The notes: generated by a model not told the origin, from the letters alone. DNA of 33,570 bases from Hyphomicrobiales bacterium (GCA_021775755.1 JAJFHE010000065.1:1-33570); one strand, 5' to 3'; shown: positions 1 to 8,811, numbered from the stretch's first letter. Numbers and translations are program-made.

Positions 1-139
1 GCCCACCGCAGGCCGGGTGCTTTTGCCCTCCCGCAGCGTTGCGTACTGCTTACGGTACCTGTACCGCGGCGCAGTACGCGCCTTGCCGGAGGGTAAAATC
101 ATCCCGGTGAAACGGGTCAATAATTGCCGCCCTTGGTAT
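1..139. repeat. Left half of a MITE-like structured repeat
   Basis: The first 18 bases (1-18) are identical to the last 18 bases of the window (33553-33570). Bases 114-139 are the reverse complement of 33430-33455 with a single mismatch. Between them lies a strong hairpin: TTGCCCTCC (23-31) pairs with GGAGGGTAA (88-96) with one mismatch, GCGTACTGC (41-49) pairs perfectly with GCAGTACGC (71-79), and GGTAC (54-58) with GTACC (61-65). There is no coding potential I would defend. Together with the right end this looks like half of a non-autonomous element of about 262 bp with terminal inverted repeats, whose outer ends read TA-CCAAGGG. Whether this is one element spanning a circular junction or two separate copies at a contig break cannot be decided here. 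Confidence 0.6.
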
Positions 140-325
140 TATGCGGAGCGGCACCGGTTCGCGACACGCTTGTCGGATCCGTTGAGACGGATGACGACAG
201 CGCGCATGAGATGTGGCTGTACAATTTGCGCGAACTCGGCCGGACGGGATCGTAAGTATGCCGCAAACTGATCGGGCCCGACACGGTGTGCCGGACCCGC
301 ATGCAGTTTTGCCGTTCGCTTCAGC
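140..325. other. Intergenic stretch, no confident gene
   Basis: This stretch separates the left repeat from the stop of the cyclase-family gene. No complete gene is visible. On the minus strand, 199-279 can be read as a peptide beginning GPDQFAAYLRS, which resembles the C-terminal helix of TctC/Bug-type solute-binding proteins (pattern G-x-P-x-x-F-A-A-x-x-R). No start, body or signal peptide accompanies it. It may be a decayed remnant or chance similarity. Confidence 0.3.
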
Positions 326-1432
326 CTAGTCGGTTGCACCGATCGCAACCGGGCGCACCGGCGAGCCGGAGTGGCCGCGCGAGCGCAGCGGCAGGATCAT
401 GGTGCACGATGTCCACACCTTGTCGGCCGCCATTGCCGCGAGATTGGCATTCTGGATGTTGTGGATGCCCGCCTGCGTCAGGTTCTGGTGATGGATCGCA
501 AAGGGCAGCCCGCGGTCCATGCCCTGGGGCGGCATGGCTTTGCCCTGAAGCTGGCCGTCGGCAACCGGATCGGTAAATGGGTTGTCGAGCGCGACAAGCA
601 CGACGTTGCGTTCCTCGAGATATTTGGCGCCGTCCTCGGAGAGTCCCGGTCCCATAAAGTAGTAGGGCGTTTCGCCTGCGGGATCGTTCCAGTTGTCGCT
701 CCAGCCGGTATAAATGTAGACGACATCGCCGGGCAGTATGCCGCGCCAGCCTAGACCCTGCGCCTCGATCATGTCCTTGATGTCCTGCGCGGTGACCATC
801 TGTCCCGGCGCCATTGCATCACCGCCGCCAAGATGAGCGCGGGCATCGAGCAGTACGGCACTTGTGATGATCGGCGGTACATTCTCGATGCCGAGTTTCA
901 ACAATGGCGAGTCGGCGGATGGTTTGACGTCCGCCTGGCCGTATCCGCCGTAATAGTGGGCGCTATCGACAGGCGCGTCGCCTTCGCCGTCCCAGGCTTC
1001 ATCGTAGTGGGCGAAGTGTCCCAGCGCGTCCATCTGCGTACCCTGGGCGCCGGGTTCGCCGCCCGTCACCACTTCGCCGTTGAAGGCGTGCCGCGTGCCG
1101 GGCAGCGAAATCGTACCGCCGAACTGATAGACAAGCGGTGCACCGAACGGAGACAGCGGCATGGTATTGGAGCGTTCATGGCTCAGTTCGTATGTTTGCA
1201 CGCCGTCGGCGGTCATGTGATAGGCACAGCGCATCCAGGTGCCGGCCCCCAGCGTGTTGGCCATGCCGCGCTCATCGCCCTGCGGCCACGGGCCCTGCGG
1301 CACCAGCGGCTTTGACTGTTCGACGGCGTTCATCTGCGCGTCGTCGGCGGCATTGGCGGTGGCGAAAGCACCAAGGGCGAGAGCGGTGCAGCCAAGCAGC
1401 GCCGCCAGAGATTTCGTTGGTATCTTGGACAT
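326..1432 (-). CDS. Exported cyclase-family (kynurenine formamidase-like) hydrolase
   Basis: Cyclase-family (PF04199) metal-dependent hydrolase of 368 aa; the family includes kynurenine formamidases and isatin hydrolases that open N-acyl or lactam bonds. The start at 1432 is chosen because GGAGG lies just upstream and the protein then opens with a Sec signal peptide: basic MSKIPTK, a hydrophobic LAALLGCTALALGAFA core, and cleavage near ANA-ADD. It should therefore act in the periplasm. The metal-binding region is GTQMDALGHFAH at about residue 110; Gln replaces the first His of the common GTHxDxxxH motif, a variant I associate with the longer subfamily. A second conserved stretch is PGDVVYIYTGW. 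It is the last gene of the iorAB-TRAP-marR series, 90 bp after marR. The substrate is not known; an amide or lactone related to the transported acid is an inference. Confidence 0.8.
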   Translation of the reverse strand: MSKIPTKSLAALLGCTALALGAFATANAADDAQMNAVEQSKPLVPQGPWPQGDERGMANTLGAGTWMRCAYHMTADGVQTYELSHERSNTMPLSPFGAPLVYQFGGTISLPGTRHAFNGEVVTGGEPGAQGTQMDALGHFAHYDEAWDGEGDAPVDSAHYYGGYGQADVKPSADSPLLKLGIENVPPIITSAVLLDARAHLGGGDAMAPGQMVTAQDIKDMIEAQGLGWRGILPGDVVYIYTGWSDNWNDPAGETPYYFMGPGLSEDGAKYLEERNVVLVALDNPFTDPVADGQLQGKAMPPQGMDRGLPFAIHHQNLTQAGIHNIQNANLAAMAADKVWTSCTMILPLRSRGHSGSPVRPVAIGATD

Positions 1433-1522
1433 TGGGATCCTCCATATTCTTCTGGTTCTGGTCATGCCGCGGCACCGTTTGTCCGATGCTCTCATTTTAG
1501 GGTGCGGTGTCTGCCAACCCAT

Positions 1523-2029
1523 TCAGGGAAACGGCGAACGCCGGACGTTCTCCAGTACGCGATGCAGCAGGTCGACGAGGGTCTCGTGTTCTTCCTCCGT
1601 CAGACCGAGCAGGGCGCGGTGGTAGTGCTTCATGGCAATGGGCAGAATGCGCTCATAGGCTGCCTGGCCGGATTCGGTGATGGAAATCTGGACAACACGC
1701 CGGTCCTTCGGGTCGGGCTCGCGCACCACGAGGCCGGCCTCCTCCATGCGGTCGAGCATTTTCGAAAGCGTCGACTGCTCCGTCACGGTGTAAACCGCAA
1801 GCTCCCCGACATTGCGCTCGTCTCTTGCCACCAGAACCGCCAGAATGCGGTACTGCTGCAAGGTGACGCCGATGGTTTTCAACTCGTCCGTCAGGTTGGT
1901 GTTCAGCCGATTGACGATGCGATTCAGAAGATAGGGCGGAAAATCGTCAAGCGGCATGCCGGGCGCCATTTCGCCAGGCGATCGCGGCGTGCAATCCGAA
2001 CCGTTGTCTATTTCAGTGTCGCGAGCCAT
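1523..2029 (-). CDS. MarR-family transcriptional regulator
   Basis: Winged-helix MarR-type repressor of 168 aa. The start at 2029 is set by GGAGG eight bases upstream (CGGAGGCCGCCAC before ATG); it overlaps the 3' end of dctM by 22 bp, which implies translational coupling. Visible family signatures are LNRIVNRLN (dimer helix), VTLQQYRILAVL, the recognition region VTEQSTLSKMLDRMEEAGLVVRE, and the wing DPKDRRVVQISITESG with the usual Asp-Arg-Arg. It ends with the C-terminal dimerisation helix LTEEEHETLVDLLHRVLENV. It probably controls its own operon in response to the imported substrate. The palindrome at 8661-8674 in front of iorA is a candidate operator, though this is unproven. Confidence 0.9.
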   Translation of the reverse strand: MARDTEIDNGSDCTPRSPGEMAPGMPLDDFPPYLLNRIVNRLNTNLTDELKTIGVTLQQYRILAVLVARDERNVGELAVYTVTEQSTLSKMLDRMEEAGLVVREPDPKDRRVVQISITESGQAAYERILPIAMKHYHRALLGLTEEEHETLVDLLHRVLENVRRSPFP

Positions 2030-3318
2030 GTGGCGGCCTCCGGGAAGGCAATCAGAACTGCCAGGACGATGAGCTCCAGAATGATGAACGGAAACGCGGC
2101 GGCGTAGACCTGCATAAGCGTAATCGATTTCGGCGCCACACCTTTCATCACATATATGAGAAGTCCGAACGGCGGTGTCGTGAAGCTGATTTCCATAATC
2201 ACCAGCATCAGGACACCGAACCACAGAAGGTCGATACCGAGCGATTTCGCGAGCGGAATGAAGAATGGCAGGGTGATCATTATCATCGACACCTGGTCCA
2301 TGAAAGCGCCGAGAAAGAGCAGCACACAGAGCATTGCAAGCAGCAGCAGGAATGGTGTCGCGCCAATGCCATCGATGACGCGCAAGAGCCCGCTTGTCGC
2401 GCCCGAGAAGGCGAGGATTTGCGAGAAAGTGACGGAGGCTGCGATGATAAAGAGGATCATCACCGAGATCTTCGCGGTCTCCAGAAAGGCGGTGACCATG
2501 GACGCCATTGAAAATTTGCCGTAGGCGATCGCGGCGATAACCGCCGCGACGCTACCCAGTGCCGCGGACTCCGTAGGCGTTGCCCAACCGGTCAGAATGC
2601 TGCCGACAACCACTACAAAAATGCCGAGCAACGGTACGACCTGTACGAAGAACGGCCGCACTCTCTCGGCGAAGGTCATGTCCGCAACATCATAAGATGG
2701 GGCAAGGGACGGGTTCAGATAACACCGCACTATGATGTAGCCGAAAAAAGCGGTCGCCATCATCAGACCGGGAATGATGCCGGCGATGAGCAATTTTGCG
2801 ATGGAGATTCCGGCAAGGCTGCCGAGCAGCACCGCGAGTGCGGAGGGCGGTATCAGCATGGCAATGGAGCCGGTCGCCATGATTGGCCCCATGGCGATAG
2901 TCGGGTGATAGCCGCGTTTCAACATTTCCGGCAAAAGGGCGCTGCCGAGCACGGCAGTGTTGGCAATGGTAGAGCCCGAAAGCGACGAGAACACGGTACC
3001 GCCGGCGATCGAAACGATGGACAGGCGGCCCGGCACACGGGCGATCAGCCGGTCGATTGCATCGATGGCCATGAAGGCGACGCCGGTGTGAAACAGGATT
3101 TCGCCCATCAAAAGAAATAGGGGAATTGGGGCGAGCGAAAAGTTGTTCACCGCTGCCATGGTGTTGCGCGCCATTTGATCGAGGCCCGCATCGCCGCCGA
3201 GGAAAATCCACGCGCCGACAATGTTGACACCGAGAAAGGCGAAAGCGACAGGCAAGCCGAACGCCATCAGCGCAACCAGCAGGCCCAGCATCAGCATAAG
3301 TGCGCTTGCCCAGTCCAT
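2008..3318 (-). CDS. dctM: TRAP transporter large permease DctM
   Basis: The 12-TM large membrane subunit of a tripartite ATP-independent periplasmic transporter (436 aa, usual size). It carries the substrate across the inner membrane with Na+ or H+. The sequence is a series of hydrophobic helices starting MDWASALMLMLGLLVALMAFGLPVAFAF. Family motifs include PLFLLMGEILFHTG, SGSTIANTAVLGSALLPEML, GSIAMLIPPSALAVLLG and FTTPPFGLLIYVMKG. The start is 3 bp after the stop of the small permease, with GGGCGGTAGG acting as ribosome binding site. The stop lies inside the start region of marR. Subunit order P-Q-M is canonical. The substrate cannot be told from the permease. Confidence 0.95.
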   Translation of the reverse strand: MDWASALMLMLGLLVALMAFGLPVAFAFLGVNIVGAWIFLGGDAGLDQMARNTMAAVNNFSLAPIPLFLLMGEILFHTGVAFMAIDAIDRLIARVPGRLSIVSIAGGTVFSSLSGSTIANTAVLGSALLPEMLKRGYHPTIAMGPIMATGSIAMLIPPSALAVLLGSLAGISIAKLLIAGIIPGLMMATAFFGYIIVRCYLNPSLAPSYDVADMTFAERVRPFFVQVVPLLGIFVVVVGSILTGWATPTESAALGSVAAVIAAIAYGKFSMASMVTAFLETAKISVMILFIIAASVTFSQILAFSGATSGLLRVIDGIGATPFLLLLAMLCVLLFLGAFMDQVSMIMITLPFFIPLAKSLGIDLLWFGVLMLVIMEISFTTPPFGLLIYVMKGVAPKSITLMQVYAAAFPFIILELIVLAVLIAFPEAATWLATLK

Positions 3319-3321
3319 GAC

Positions 3322-3846
3322 CTACCGCCCGTCCTGGATGGCTGTAACGCTGTCGGTGTCGGCCGGCTCGACATCCGGGTACAAGAGCCGGCGGAGGAAC
3401 TCGATGCACAACATGGCGGCGGACAAAGGGATGATGACCAGCAGCGGCCACTCGGGGATAATTATTTCCTTGAACAGAACATCGCCGCGGTCGAACGCCG
3501 TCCAGGCTACGCGCCACCCGTGGCGCAGGAGCAGCGCACAGAAGAACAGGCCGAGCAGGTCGGCGATCATCGAGATTGCCCGTGCGCGCAGTCCCGGCAT
3601 AAGGCCGAGCACAATGTCGACGCGCACATGCGCGCCGAGGCGCAGTGCCCAGGGCGCGGCGAGGAATGTGCCGATATAGAGAATGTATTCGGAGACTTCG
3701 AGCAGCCACGGGAAGTTCGTAATCGACAGGCTGCGAAGGATCACGTTGAGCGTGATCATGACCGCCATTGCGGCAATCGCAAATCCGGCGATCAGGCCGC
3801 ACAGGGTGAGCAGCTTTGCATATGTCTCTGACACAGTGCGCAACAT
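3322..3846 (-). CDS. dctQ: TRAP transporter small permease DctQ
   Basis: The 4-TM small membrane subunit of the TRAP transporter (174 aa), which pairs with DctM. Hydrophobic segments are LCGLIAGFAIAAMAVMITLNVILR, YILYIGTFLAAPWAL, ISMIADLLGLFFCALLL and PLLVIIPLSAAMLCIEFL. The motif WLLEVSEYILYIGTFLAAPWALRLGAHVRVD is the classical DctQ signature (E-x-Y, GAHxRVD). AAGGTG upstream of the start at 3846 can serve as ribosome binding site. It sits 48 bp after dctP and 3 bp before dctM, in one transcription unit. Confidence 0.93.
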   Translation of the reverse strand: MLRTVSETYAKLLTLCGLIAGFAIAAMAVMITLNVILRSLSITNFPWLLEVSEYILYIGTFLAAPWALRLGAHVRVDIVLGLMPGLRARAISMIADLLGLFFCALLLRHGWRVAWTAFDRGDVLFKEIIIPEWPLLVIIPLSAAMLCIEFLRRLLYPDVEPADTDSVTAIQDGR

Positions 3847-3894
3847 GACTACACCTTGGGCGGCCGTGGAGTTATCGAAACGCCGGTGCGGCGA

Positions 3895-4872
3895 TCACTC
3901 GCTCAGGAGTTCACGCAGCTTCGGGCCTTCTTCCGGGTTGTTCTCGATGAACTCGGCCCAGCCCGTCTCATAGGCATCGCGCAACCATGCTTCGCCTTCG
4001 GCGCCGTCGAAGGTGATGGTTTCGATGCCGGCGTCGCTCTGGCGCTGAATTTCTTCAGCATTCAAGGCACGGTCCTCCTCGCAGAGACCTTCCATGAAGC
4101 CGGCGGCACTTTGCAGGGCTTCTTTCGCCGCATCACTCAAGCCGTTCCAGGCATCGAGATTGATGAGCACTTCCACCGAGGCGCGGTAAAACGCCGGATC
4201 GACCCTGTACTTGGTAACCTCGTGCCAGCCGAGATCGAGCACGCCTTGCGTCGGCCAGCCGTAGCCATCGACCGTGCCGCGCTCAAGGGCGGTGTAGACA
4301 TCGCCCGGCTTGGTGCGGATCATGGCCGCGCCCATGGAGGCGAAGAAGGCGCGGTAGATCGGCGTCACGCGAATGTTGAGGCCGTTGAGATCGCGTCCGT
4401 CAAGCGGCTTGTTGAGGTAGAGGTGAAACGGCACGCAGTCCTTCTGGCGCGCAAGGTGCCAGGCGTTCATGCGCTCGTTGTGCAGCCGGTTGGTGTATTC
4501 CCAGGCGCCGTTGGCGCGCTCTTCGGCAATGGTGAAGGCGGAGAGTTTGAAGGCGTCCGCCTCCGGCATCAGCTTGGTGTAGAAAGCGCCGGGCAGATTG
4601 GCGATCTGCACGACGCCGGTGCTCACCGCGTTGCCGAGTTCGAACGGGTTCATGACCGCGCCGCCACCGCCGCGATAGTCGATCTGAACGACACCGGTGC
4701 CGATTTCGTTCAGCTTCTCAATGAAGCGCTCGAAATTGCGGGTGAAGGTCGTGCCGTTGGCAAAGGCGCTCACCGCCGACAGCCTGGCTTCCTCCGCCGA
4801 CGCCATTGTGGCGCTTGCGGCAAGTGCGATGGCCGCAGCGGAGCGGACCAGATTTTTCACAAAACGTTGCAT
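3895..4872 (-). CDS. dctP: TRAP transporter substrate-binding protein DctP
   Basis: Periplasmic receptor of the TRAP system, 325 aa. An N-terminal Sec signal peptide (MQRFVKNLVRSAAAIALAASATMASA) is cleaved before EEARL. The body shows the DctP pattern: NPFELGNAVSTGVVQIANLPGAFY, then GLNIRVTPIYRAFFASMGA (the conserved region with the substrate-binding Arg), then PGDVYTALERGTVDGYGWPTQG. A strong AGGGAGGA lies upstream of the start at 4872. It lies 61 bp downstream of iorB, same strand. The pairing with IorAB suggests that a 2-oxo acid or its aromatic precursor is the ligand. That is an inference from context. Confidence 0.93.
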   Translation of the reverse strand: MQRFVKNLVRSAAAIALAASATMASAEEARLSAVSAFANGTTFTRNFERFIEKLNEIGTGVVQIDYRGGGGAVMNPFELGNAVSTGVVQIANLPGAFYTKLMPEADAFKLSAFTIAEERANGAWEYTNRLHNERMNAWHLARQKDCVPFHLYLNKPLDGRDLNGLNIRVTPIYRAFFASMGAAMIRTKPGDVYTALERGTVDGYGWPTQGVLDLGWHEVTKYRVDPAFYRASVEVLINLDAWNGLSDAAKEALQSAAGFMEGLCEEDRALNAEEIQRQSDAGIETITFDGAEGEAWLRDAYETGWAEFIENNPEEGPKLRELLSE

Positions 4873-4933
4873 TGTCTTTCCTCCCTTATTGGTCAGCGTT
4901 TTTTCGTTTCATGCGAACTCAATTGATGACGCG

Positions 4934-6481
4934 TTACTCCGCGGCTTGCGCGGAGGGCGCTGTTTCTTTGTTTTTTGTGTCTGAGGTTTCCGGATAGAGA
5001 AATGCGGCGAGCGCTTTGCCGTCTTCGTCGGCGAGGGCGGCATCGCGGGCCATGCGGACGCGCAACGCAATGTCGTGCGCGCTGCCGGTGCCGATGGCCG
5101 CGGGTTCGATGATTTCCGCGAATATGCGGTCGAAGCTGTGGCCGGCGCGTGCGCGGGTGTCGCCGTAGCCCTTGATCAGCCGTCCGCACAGGGCGGCCTC
5201 CAGGGCCAGTTCGCTCGAGCGCCCGCAACAGCGCGTTACGGCATCGAGCCAGCGTTCGATCATCATCTGCTCGTGGTGAAAGCGCAGCGTTTTGCGGCGC
5301 TTGGTCTTGCGACCGGCGATGAACCGCATGACGAGGTGGCCCGTGAGAGTATCGGAGCGGATATGAAGCGGAATGTGGAACGCCGGGCGGGTGCCGCGGT
5401 GGGCGGCCCATGTCACCAGCAGGCGGGCCAATGGCTGCGGCAGCAGCGTTGAAATCTCATCGATACCCGGCTTGAAGAATTCCGTGACGTGAACGGGTTC
5501 TCCGGATTTCGCGTTCGCATCGTTTCGGATGCGGGCATGACGGGAGGCGCGCGACTTCAAATCGGCGACGCGAATGACGTCGTCATAGGCCATCCACAGG
5601 GCGAGATACCGCGCCGTTTCCCGCAGTACGCCGTGATCTGGAGTGCTGCCTTCGGCGGCGAGGACGCGCTTCAGCCGCTCAAGATAAAGGTCCCCGTAAG
5701 CGGCGTCCTGATGGTCGTGCAGGCGTTCAAGGCCCGCCTCCAGGACATCTTGAACCGCCTCCGGAAATCCTTCGACCAGCGTGACCTGGCGGGATGGTGG
5801 ATGTATCTCCTCCGTAGCGGTGCCGGGTTCGGGCTCGCCGGAAAGCGCAAGGTCGCGGCCCGCATCGAAGCCGGCGATGTTGGCATCCACGGCGACGCCG
5901 CGCGTGCGGATCGCCGTTTTCAGCTGTTCCTCGCTCAAGGGAAAGTTGTCAGCCGCCGCCATCGCCCCGAGCAACAGAGCGTTGATGGCGCTGTTCGAGC
6001 CGCGCGCGGCGGCCTCGAAATTACGCAGGACGGCCTGATGCGCAAATGTCATTGCCGCGTCGGTAATGCGCGGGGCGTGGAACCCGCCATCGCCCATGGC
6101 GGTGCGCTCCGACATTGCATAGACGCGGTGACGCGAAGCAATGAGGATCGTTCGGTCCGGCGTGACATAGCCGTTCTCGATGAGCCGGCCGGCTTCGACA
6201 AGCTCGGAGGCGACCGCCATGTCGACGAAACCGGGGGCGGGATAGAGCGCAAACAGCGGCTCGCCCGTCCCATCGCCGCCGGGCGACATGATTTCGATAT
6301 AGTAGGTGGTGGCGCCGGTGCGCTGGGCGACGCCGGGGATCGATGTTGATTGCACGAGGATGCCGGCCTGCGTGCAGGCATCAACGATCCAGTCGGTCAA
6401 CAGACCGCCGCCCTCGCCGCCAAGAGCGGCGATCAGGAGAGTGAACGGGCGGTCGTGACCAGGGCGTGGAGCTTTACTCAT
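4934..6481 (-). CDS. iorB: Indolepyruvate ferredoxin oxidoreductase beta subunit, long form
   Basis: Beta subunit of indolepyruvate:ferredoxin oxidoreductase, which with IorA oxidatively decarboxylates aryl-2-oxo acids to aryl-acetyl-CoA in the cytoplasm. Residues 12-200 form the gamma-type POR domain: LLIAALGGEGGGLLTDWIVDACTQAGI, SIPGVAQRTGATTYYIEI, and NALLLGAMAA. The protein is 515 aa, about 300 longer than archaeal IorB. The extra C-terminal part, with LLVTWAAHRG and IAGRKTKRRKTLRFHHEQ, is typical of the proteobacterial long form. The start codon overlaps the iorA stop (ATGA, 6478-6481), so the subunits are translationally coupled. I cannot identify the role of the C-terminal extension. 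Confidence 0.9.
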   Translation of the reverse strand: MSKAPRPGHDRPFTLLIAALGGEGGGLLTDWIVDACTQAGILVQSTSIPGVAQRTGATTYYIEIMSPGGDGTGEPLFALYPAPGFVDMAVASELVEAGRLIENGYVTPDRTILIASRHRVYAMSERTAMGDGGFHAPRITDAAMTFAHQAVLRNFEAAARGSNSAINALLLGAMAAADNFPLSEEQLKTAIRTRGVAVDANIAGFDAGRDLALSGEPEPGTATEEIHPPSRQVTLVEGFPEAVQDVLEAGLERLHDHQDAAYGDLYLERLKRVLAAEGSTPDHGVLRETARYLALWMAYDDVIRVADLKSRASRHARIRNDANAKSGEPVHVTEFFKPGIDEISTLLPQPLARLLVTWAAHRGTRPAFHIPLHIRSDTLTGHLVMRFIAGRKTKRRKTLRFHHEQMMIERWLDAVTRCCGRSSELALEAALCGRLIKGYGDTRARAGHSFDRIFAEIIEPAAIGTGSAHDIALRVRMARDAALADEDGKALAAFLYPETSDTKNKETAPSAQAAE

Positions 6482-8604
6482 GGTGCAGCGCTTTCACGCT
6501 TCATGAAGCGGCTGCGCAGCGCATACATGATGCGGTCGACGGGGCGCGGGTTCTGCACGACTTCGGCGCGGTAGAACGAGGGGCACAGGACCGCCGCATC
6601 GGCAACCTCGCCGCACAATCCGCAACCGACACAGCCGTCATTGACGTGGGCGACGGGGTCGACGCGCAGCGGATCGGGATTGGGTTTCACGGTCAGCGAC
6701 GGGCAGCCCGACAGGCGAATGCAGGAATGATCGCCGGTACAAAGGTCCTCGTCGACGCCGAACTTGGTGCGCACGACGCGTTCGCCGCGTTTGAGCTGCT
6801 CGCGGATTTCAGGCTTGATGCGGCGCTGGCGGGCGAGCTGACACTCGCTTTCGGCAATGATTACCTTGAGGCCGCCCTCCGATGTGGTCAGTGCGTCGCG
6901 CAGTGTCTTCACCATCTGTCCGACGCGGTAGGTGGTGACGGTTTTGAGCCAGCTGACGCCGAGACCTTCAAGCGCTTTGCGGATCGTCATGCCGGTCGGC
7001 TCGCGGCGGAAGTTCTTGCCGGTGGATGGGATGAACTGCTGCCCGGTCGCGGACGTGTAGCCATTATTCATGATCACCAGAACGCCGTCGGTCTGGTTGA
7101 AGACGGCGCCGCTGACACCGGAATTGAGCCCGTTGTGCCAGAAGCCGCCATCGCCCATGATCGAGACCACGCGCCGGCTCATGGCGGGGCCAACGGCTGC
7201 GGCACTGGACAGACCGAGCCCGTAGCCGAGCACGGAATTGCCGATATTGAACGGCGCGAGCGTCGAAAACGTGTGGCAGCCGATGTCGGCCGCAACGTGG
7301 ATTTTTCCAAGATCGCGCTCCACCAGTTTAATGGCGGAAAACACCGGGCGCTCCGGGCACCCGGTGCAGAAGGTCGGCGGACGCGTCGGAACGGTCTGGC
7401 CGAGCGCGGTTGCCGCTTCCTGTCTAATGCGCGCGACCTCGGCGGGCGTGCGGCCGACCTCTTGAAGGTCAACGCCTTCGGGCACGGCACCCTCGATGAA
7501 TTTACCGACGCCGTTCAGCAGCACCTCGGCGACATACTCGCCGGCCATGGGCAGAACATCCTTGCCGACCACCGTGGTCTGGATGTCGGCGCGGCGCAGA
7601 ATGGATTCGATCGCCTGTTCCAGAAAGGCCGGCTGACCTTCTTCGACCACGAGTACGGAACGCTTGCCGGCGCAGAAGTCCGATATCTCGCCCGGTACCA
7701 GAGGATAGGTGACATTGAGCACGGCGAGCGGAATCTGCGAATTGCCCTGCACGTCGGCAAGGCCAAGCTGCTGCAGCGCCCGCAATACGGAATTGTAGAG
7801 ACCGCCCTGCAGGATGATGCCGACATCTGCGCGCGGGCCGTCGAAGAATTCGTTGAGGCGGTGCTCGCGAATGAATTCGAGCGCGGCGGGCATGCGGTGT
7901 TCGATCTTGTGTTTTTCCTGGCCGTAGGTTGCCGGCGGCAGGCAGATCCTGTTGATATCGAAATCGGGATCTTGCAGCAGTTGGCGCCGCGATACTTCGG
8001 GCGCCTTGTTGTCGCGCGTCTCGAAGCGGCCGTGCATATGGCAGGCACGGATGCGGAACTCCATCATGACAGGCGTGCTGCTCGCTTCGGAGAGTTCATA
8101 AGCGCGTTCGACCATGTCGACGACCCTGGGCAGGTGAGGGCGCGGATCGAGCAGCCACATCTGCGATTTCATGGCAAAGGCGTGGCTGCGCTCCTGAATG
8201 ATGCTTGAGCCTTCGCCGTAGTCCTCGCCAAGGATGATGAGAACGCCGCCCTTGACGCCGGCCGATGCAAGGTTGGAGAGCGCATCGGAGGCTACATTGG
8301 TGCCGACCGTCGACTTCCAGACGGCCGCACCGCGCATCGGATAATTGATCGAGGCACCGCAGATGGCCGCCGCCGCCGCCTCATTGGCGCAGGCCTCGAA
8401 ATGCACTCCGAGATCGTCCAGAATGTCCTGGGCGTCGGCAAGAACGTCGATCAGATGGGAAACCGGCGCGCCCTGATAGCCGCCGACATAGGACACGCCC
8501 GCCTGCAAAAGCGCCTTGGTAATGGCGAGGATGCCTTCGCCGTGAAAGACGTCGCCTTCGCCAAGCTTGAGAGTTTGAACTTCCTTTGCGAAAGACCGTT
8601 CCAT
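6478..8604 (-). CDS. iorA: Indolepyruvate ferredoxin oxidoreductase alpha subunit
   Basis: Alpha subunit (708 aa) carrying thiamine diphosphate and two Fe4S4 clusters. N-terminal pyrimidine-binding half: LLQAGVSYVGGYQGAPVSHLIDVL and HFEACANEAAAAAICGAS. C-terminal TPP domain: TGCPERPVFSAIK, ADIGCHTFSTLAPF and GDGGFWHNGLNSG followed by NNGYTSATGQQ. Two ferredoxin-like cysteine sets close the protein: CTGDHSCIRLSGCPS and CVGCGLCGEV...CPSFY. Ribosome binding site AGGGGTG lies before the ATG at 8604. As first gene of the minus-strand operon it is preceded by a 207-bp divergent region with a palindrome at 8661-8674. Known substrates of the family are indolepyruvate and phenylpyruvate; specificity here is not provable from sequence. 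Confidence 0.95.
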   Translation of the reverse strand: MERSFAKEVQTLKLGEGDVFHGEGILAITKALLQAGVSYVGGYQGAPVSHLIDVLADAQDILDDLGVHFEACANEAAAAAICGASINYPMRGAAVWKSTVGTNVASDALSNLASAGVKGGVLIILGEDYGEGSSIIQERSHAFAMKSQMWLLDPRPHLPRVVDMVERAYELSEASSTPVMMEFRIRACHMHGRFETRDNKAPEVSRRQLLQDPDFDINRICLPPATYGQEKHKIEHRMPAALEFIREHRLNEFFDGPRADVGIILQGGLYNSVLRALQQLGLADVQGNSQIPLAVLNVTYPLVPGEISDFCAGKRSVLVVEEGQPAFLEQAIESILRRADIQTTVVGKDVLPMAGEYVAEVLLNGVGKFIEGAVPEGVDLQEVGRTPAEVARIRQEAATALGQTVPTRPPTFCTGCPERPVFSAIKLVERDLGKIHVAADIGCHTFSTLAPFNIGNSVLGYGLGLSSAAAVGPAMSRRVVSIMGDGGFWHNGLNSGVSGAVFNQTDGVLVIMNNGYTSATGQQFIPSTGKNFRREPTGMTIRKALEGLGVSWLKTVTTYRVGQMVKTLRDALTTSEGGLKVIIAESECQLARQRRIKPEIREQLKRGERVVRTKFGVDEDLCTGDHSCIRLSGCPSLTVKPNPDPLRVDPVAHVNDGCVGCGLCGEVADAAVLCPSFYRAEVVQNPRPVDRIMYALRSRFMKRESAAP

Positions 8605-8660
8605 AATTCACCCCTGTCACGCGTTACGACGTTCCCCGATCGTCAGCGTGGCCGATATTG

Positions 8661-8674
8661 TATGAATTTTCATA
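8661..8674. promoter_or_regulatory. Palindrome, candidate operator of the ior-TRAP operon
   Basis: TATGAATTTTCATA consists of perfect 6-bp arms (TATGAA / TTCATA) around TT. It sits 57-70 bp upstream of the iorA start in the divergent region between iorA and the unknown gene at 8812, in the most AT-rich part of that spacer. MarR-type repressors bind short AT-rich palindromes near promoters and a marR gene is in this operon, so it is the best operator candidate. No experiment or second copy supports it. Confidence 0.35.
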
Positions 8675-8811
8675 TTTTTACGCAACCGGTATTCGTTGCT
8701 AGGCCGTTTCCAGAGGCACATCAAACGGTCGAGCTGCGACAACGGGGCCGAACCCGGCGAAACGCTTAGCCGGTATGCTCGAACTCAACGACACTGAAAT
8801 GAGGGACGGCG

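Noticed and set aside
17-271. Small reading frame at the left end, and a matching one at 33370-33558, both containing a VNNCxPWY peptide.
   Set aside because: The shared peptide is just the translation of the terminal inverted repeat; neither frame has a ribosome binding site or family resemblance.
326-1432. Specific call as isatin hydrolase or kynurenine formamidase.
   Set aside because: The family motif is altered (Gln for His in GTQMD) and the protein is larger and exported; only the family-level call is supported.
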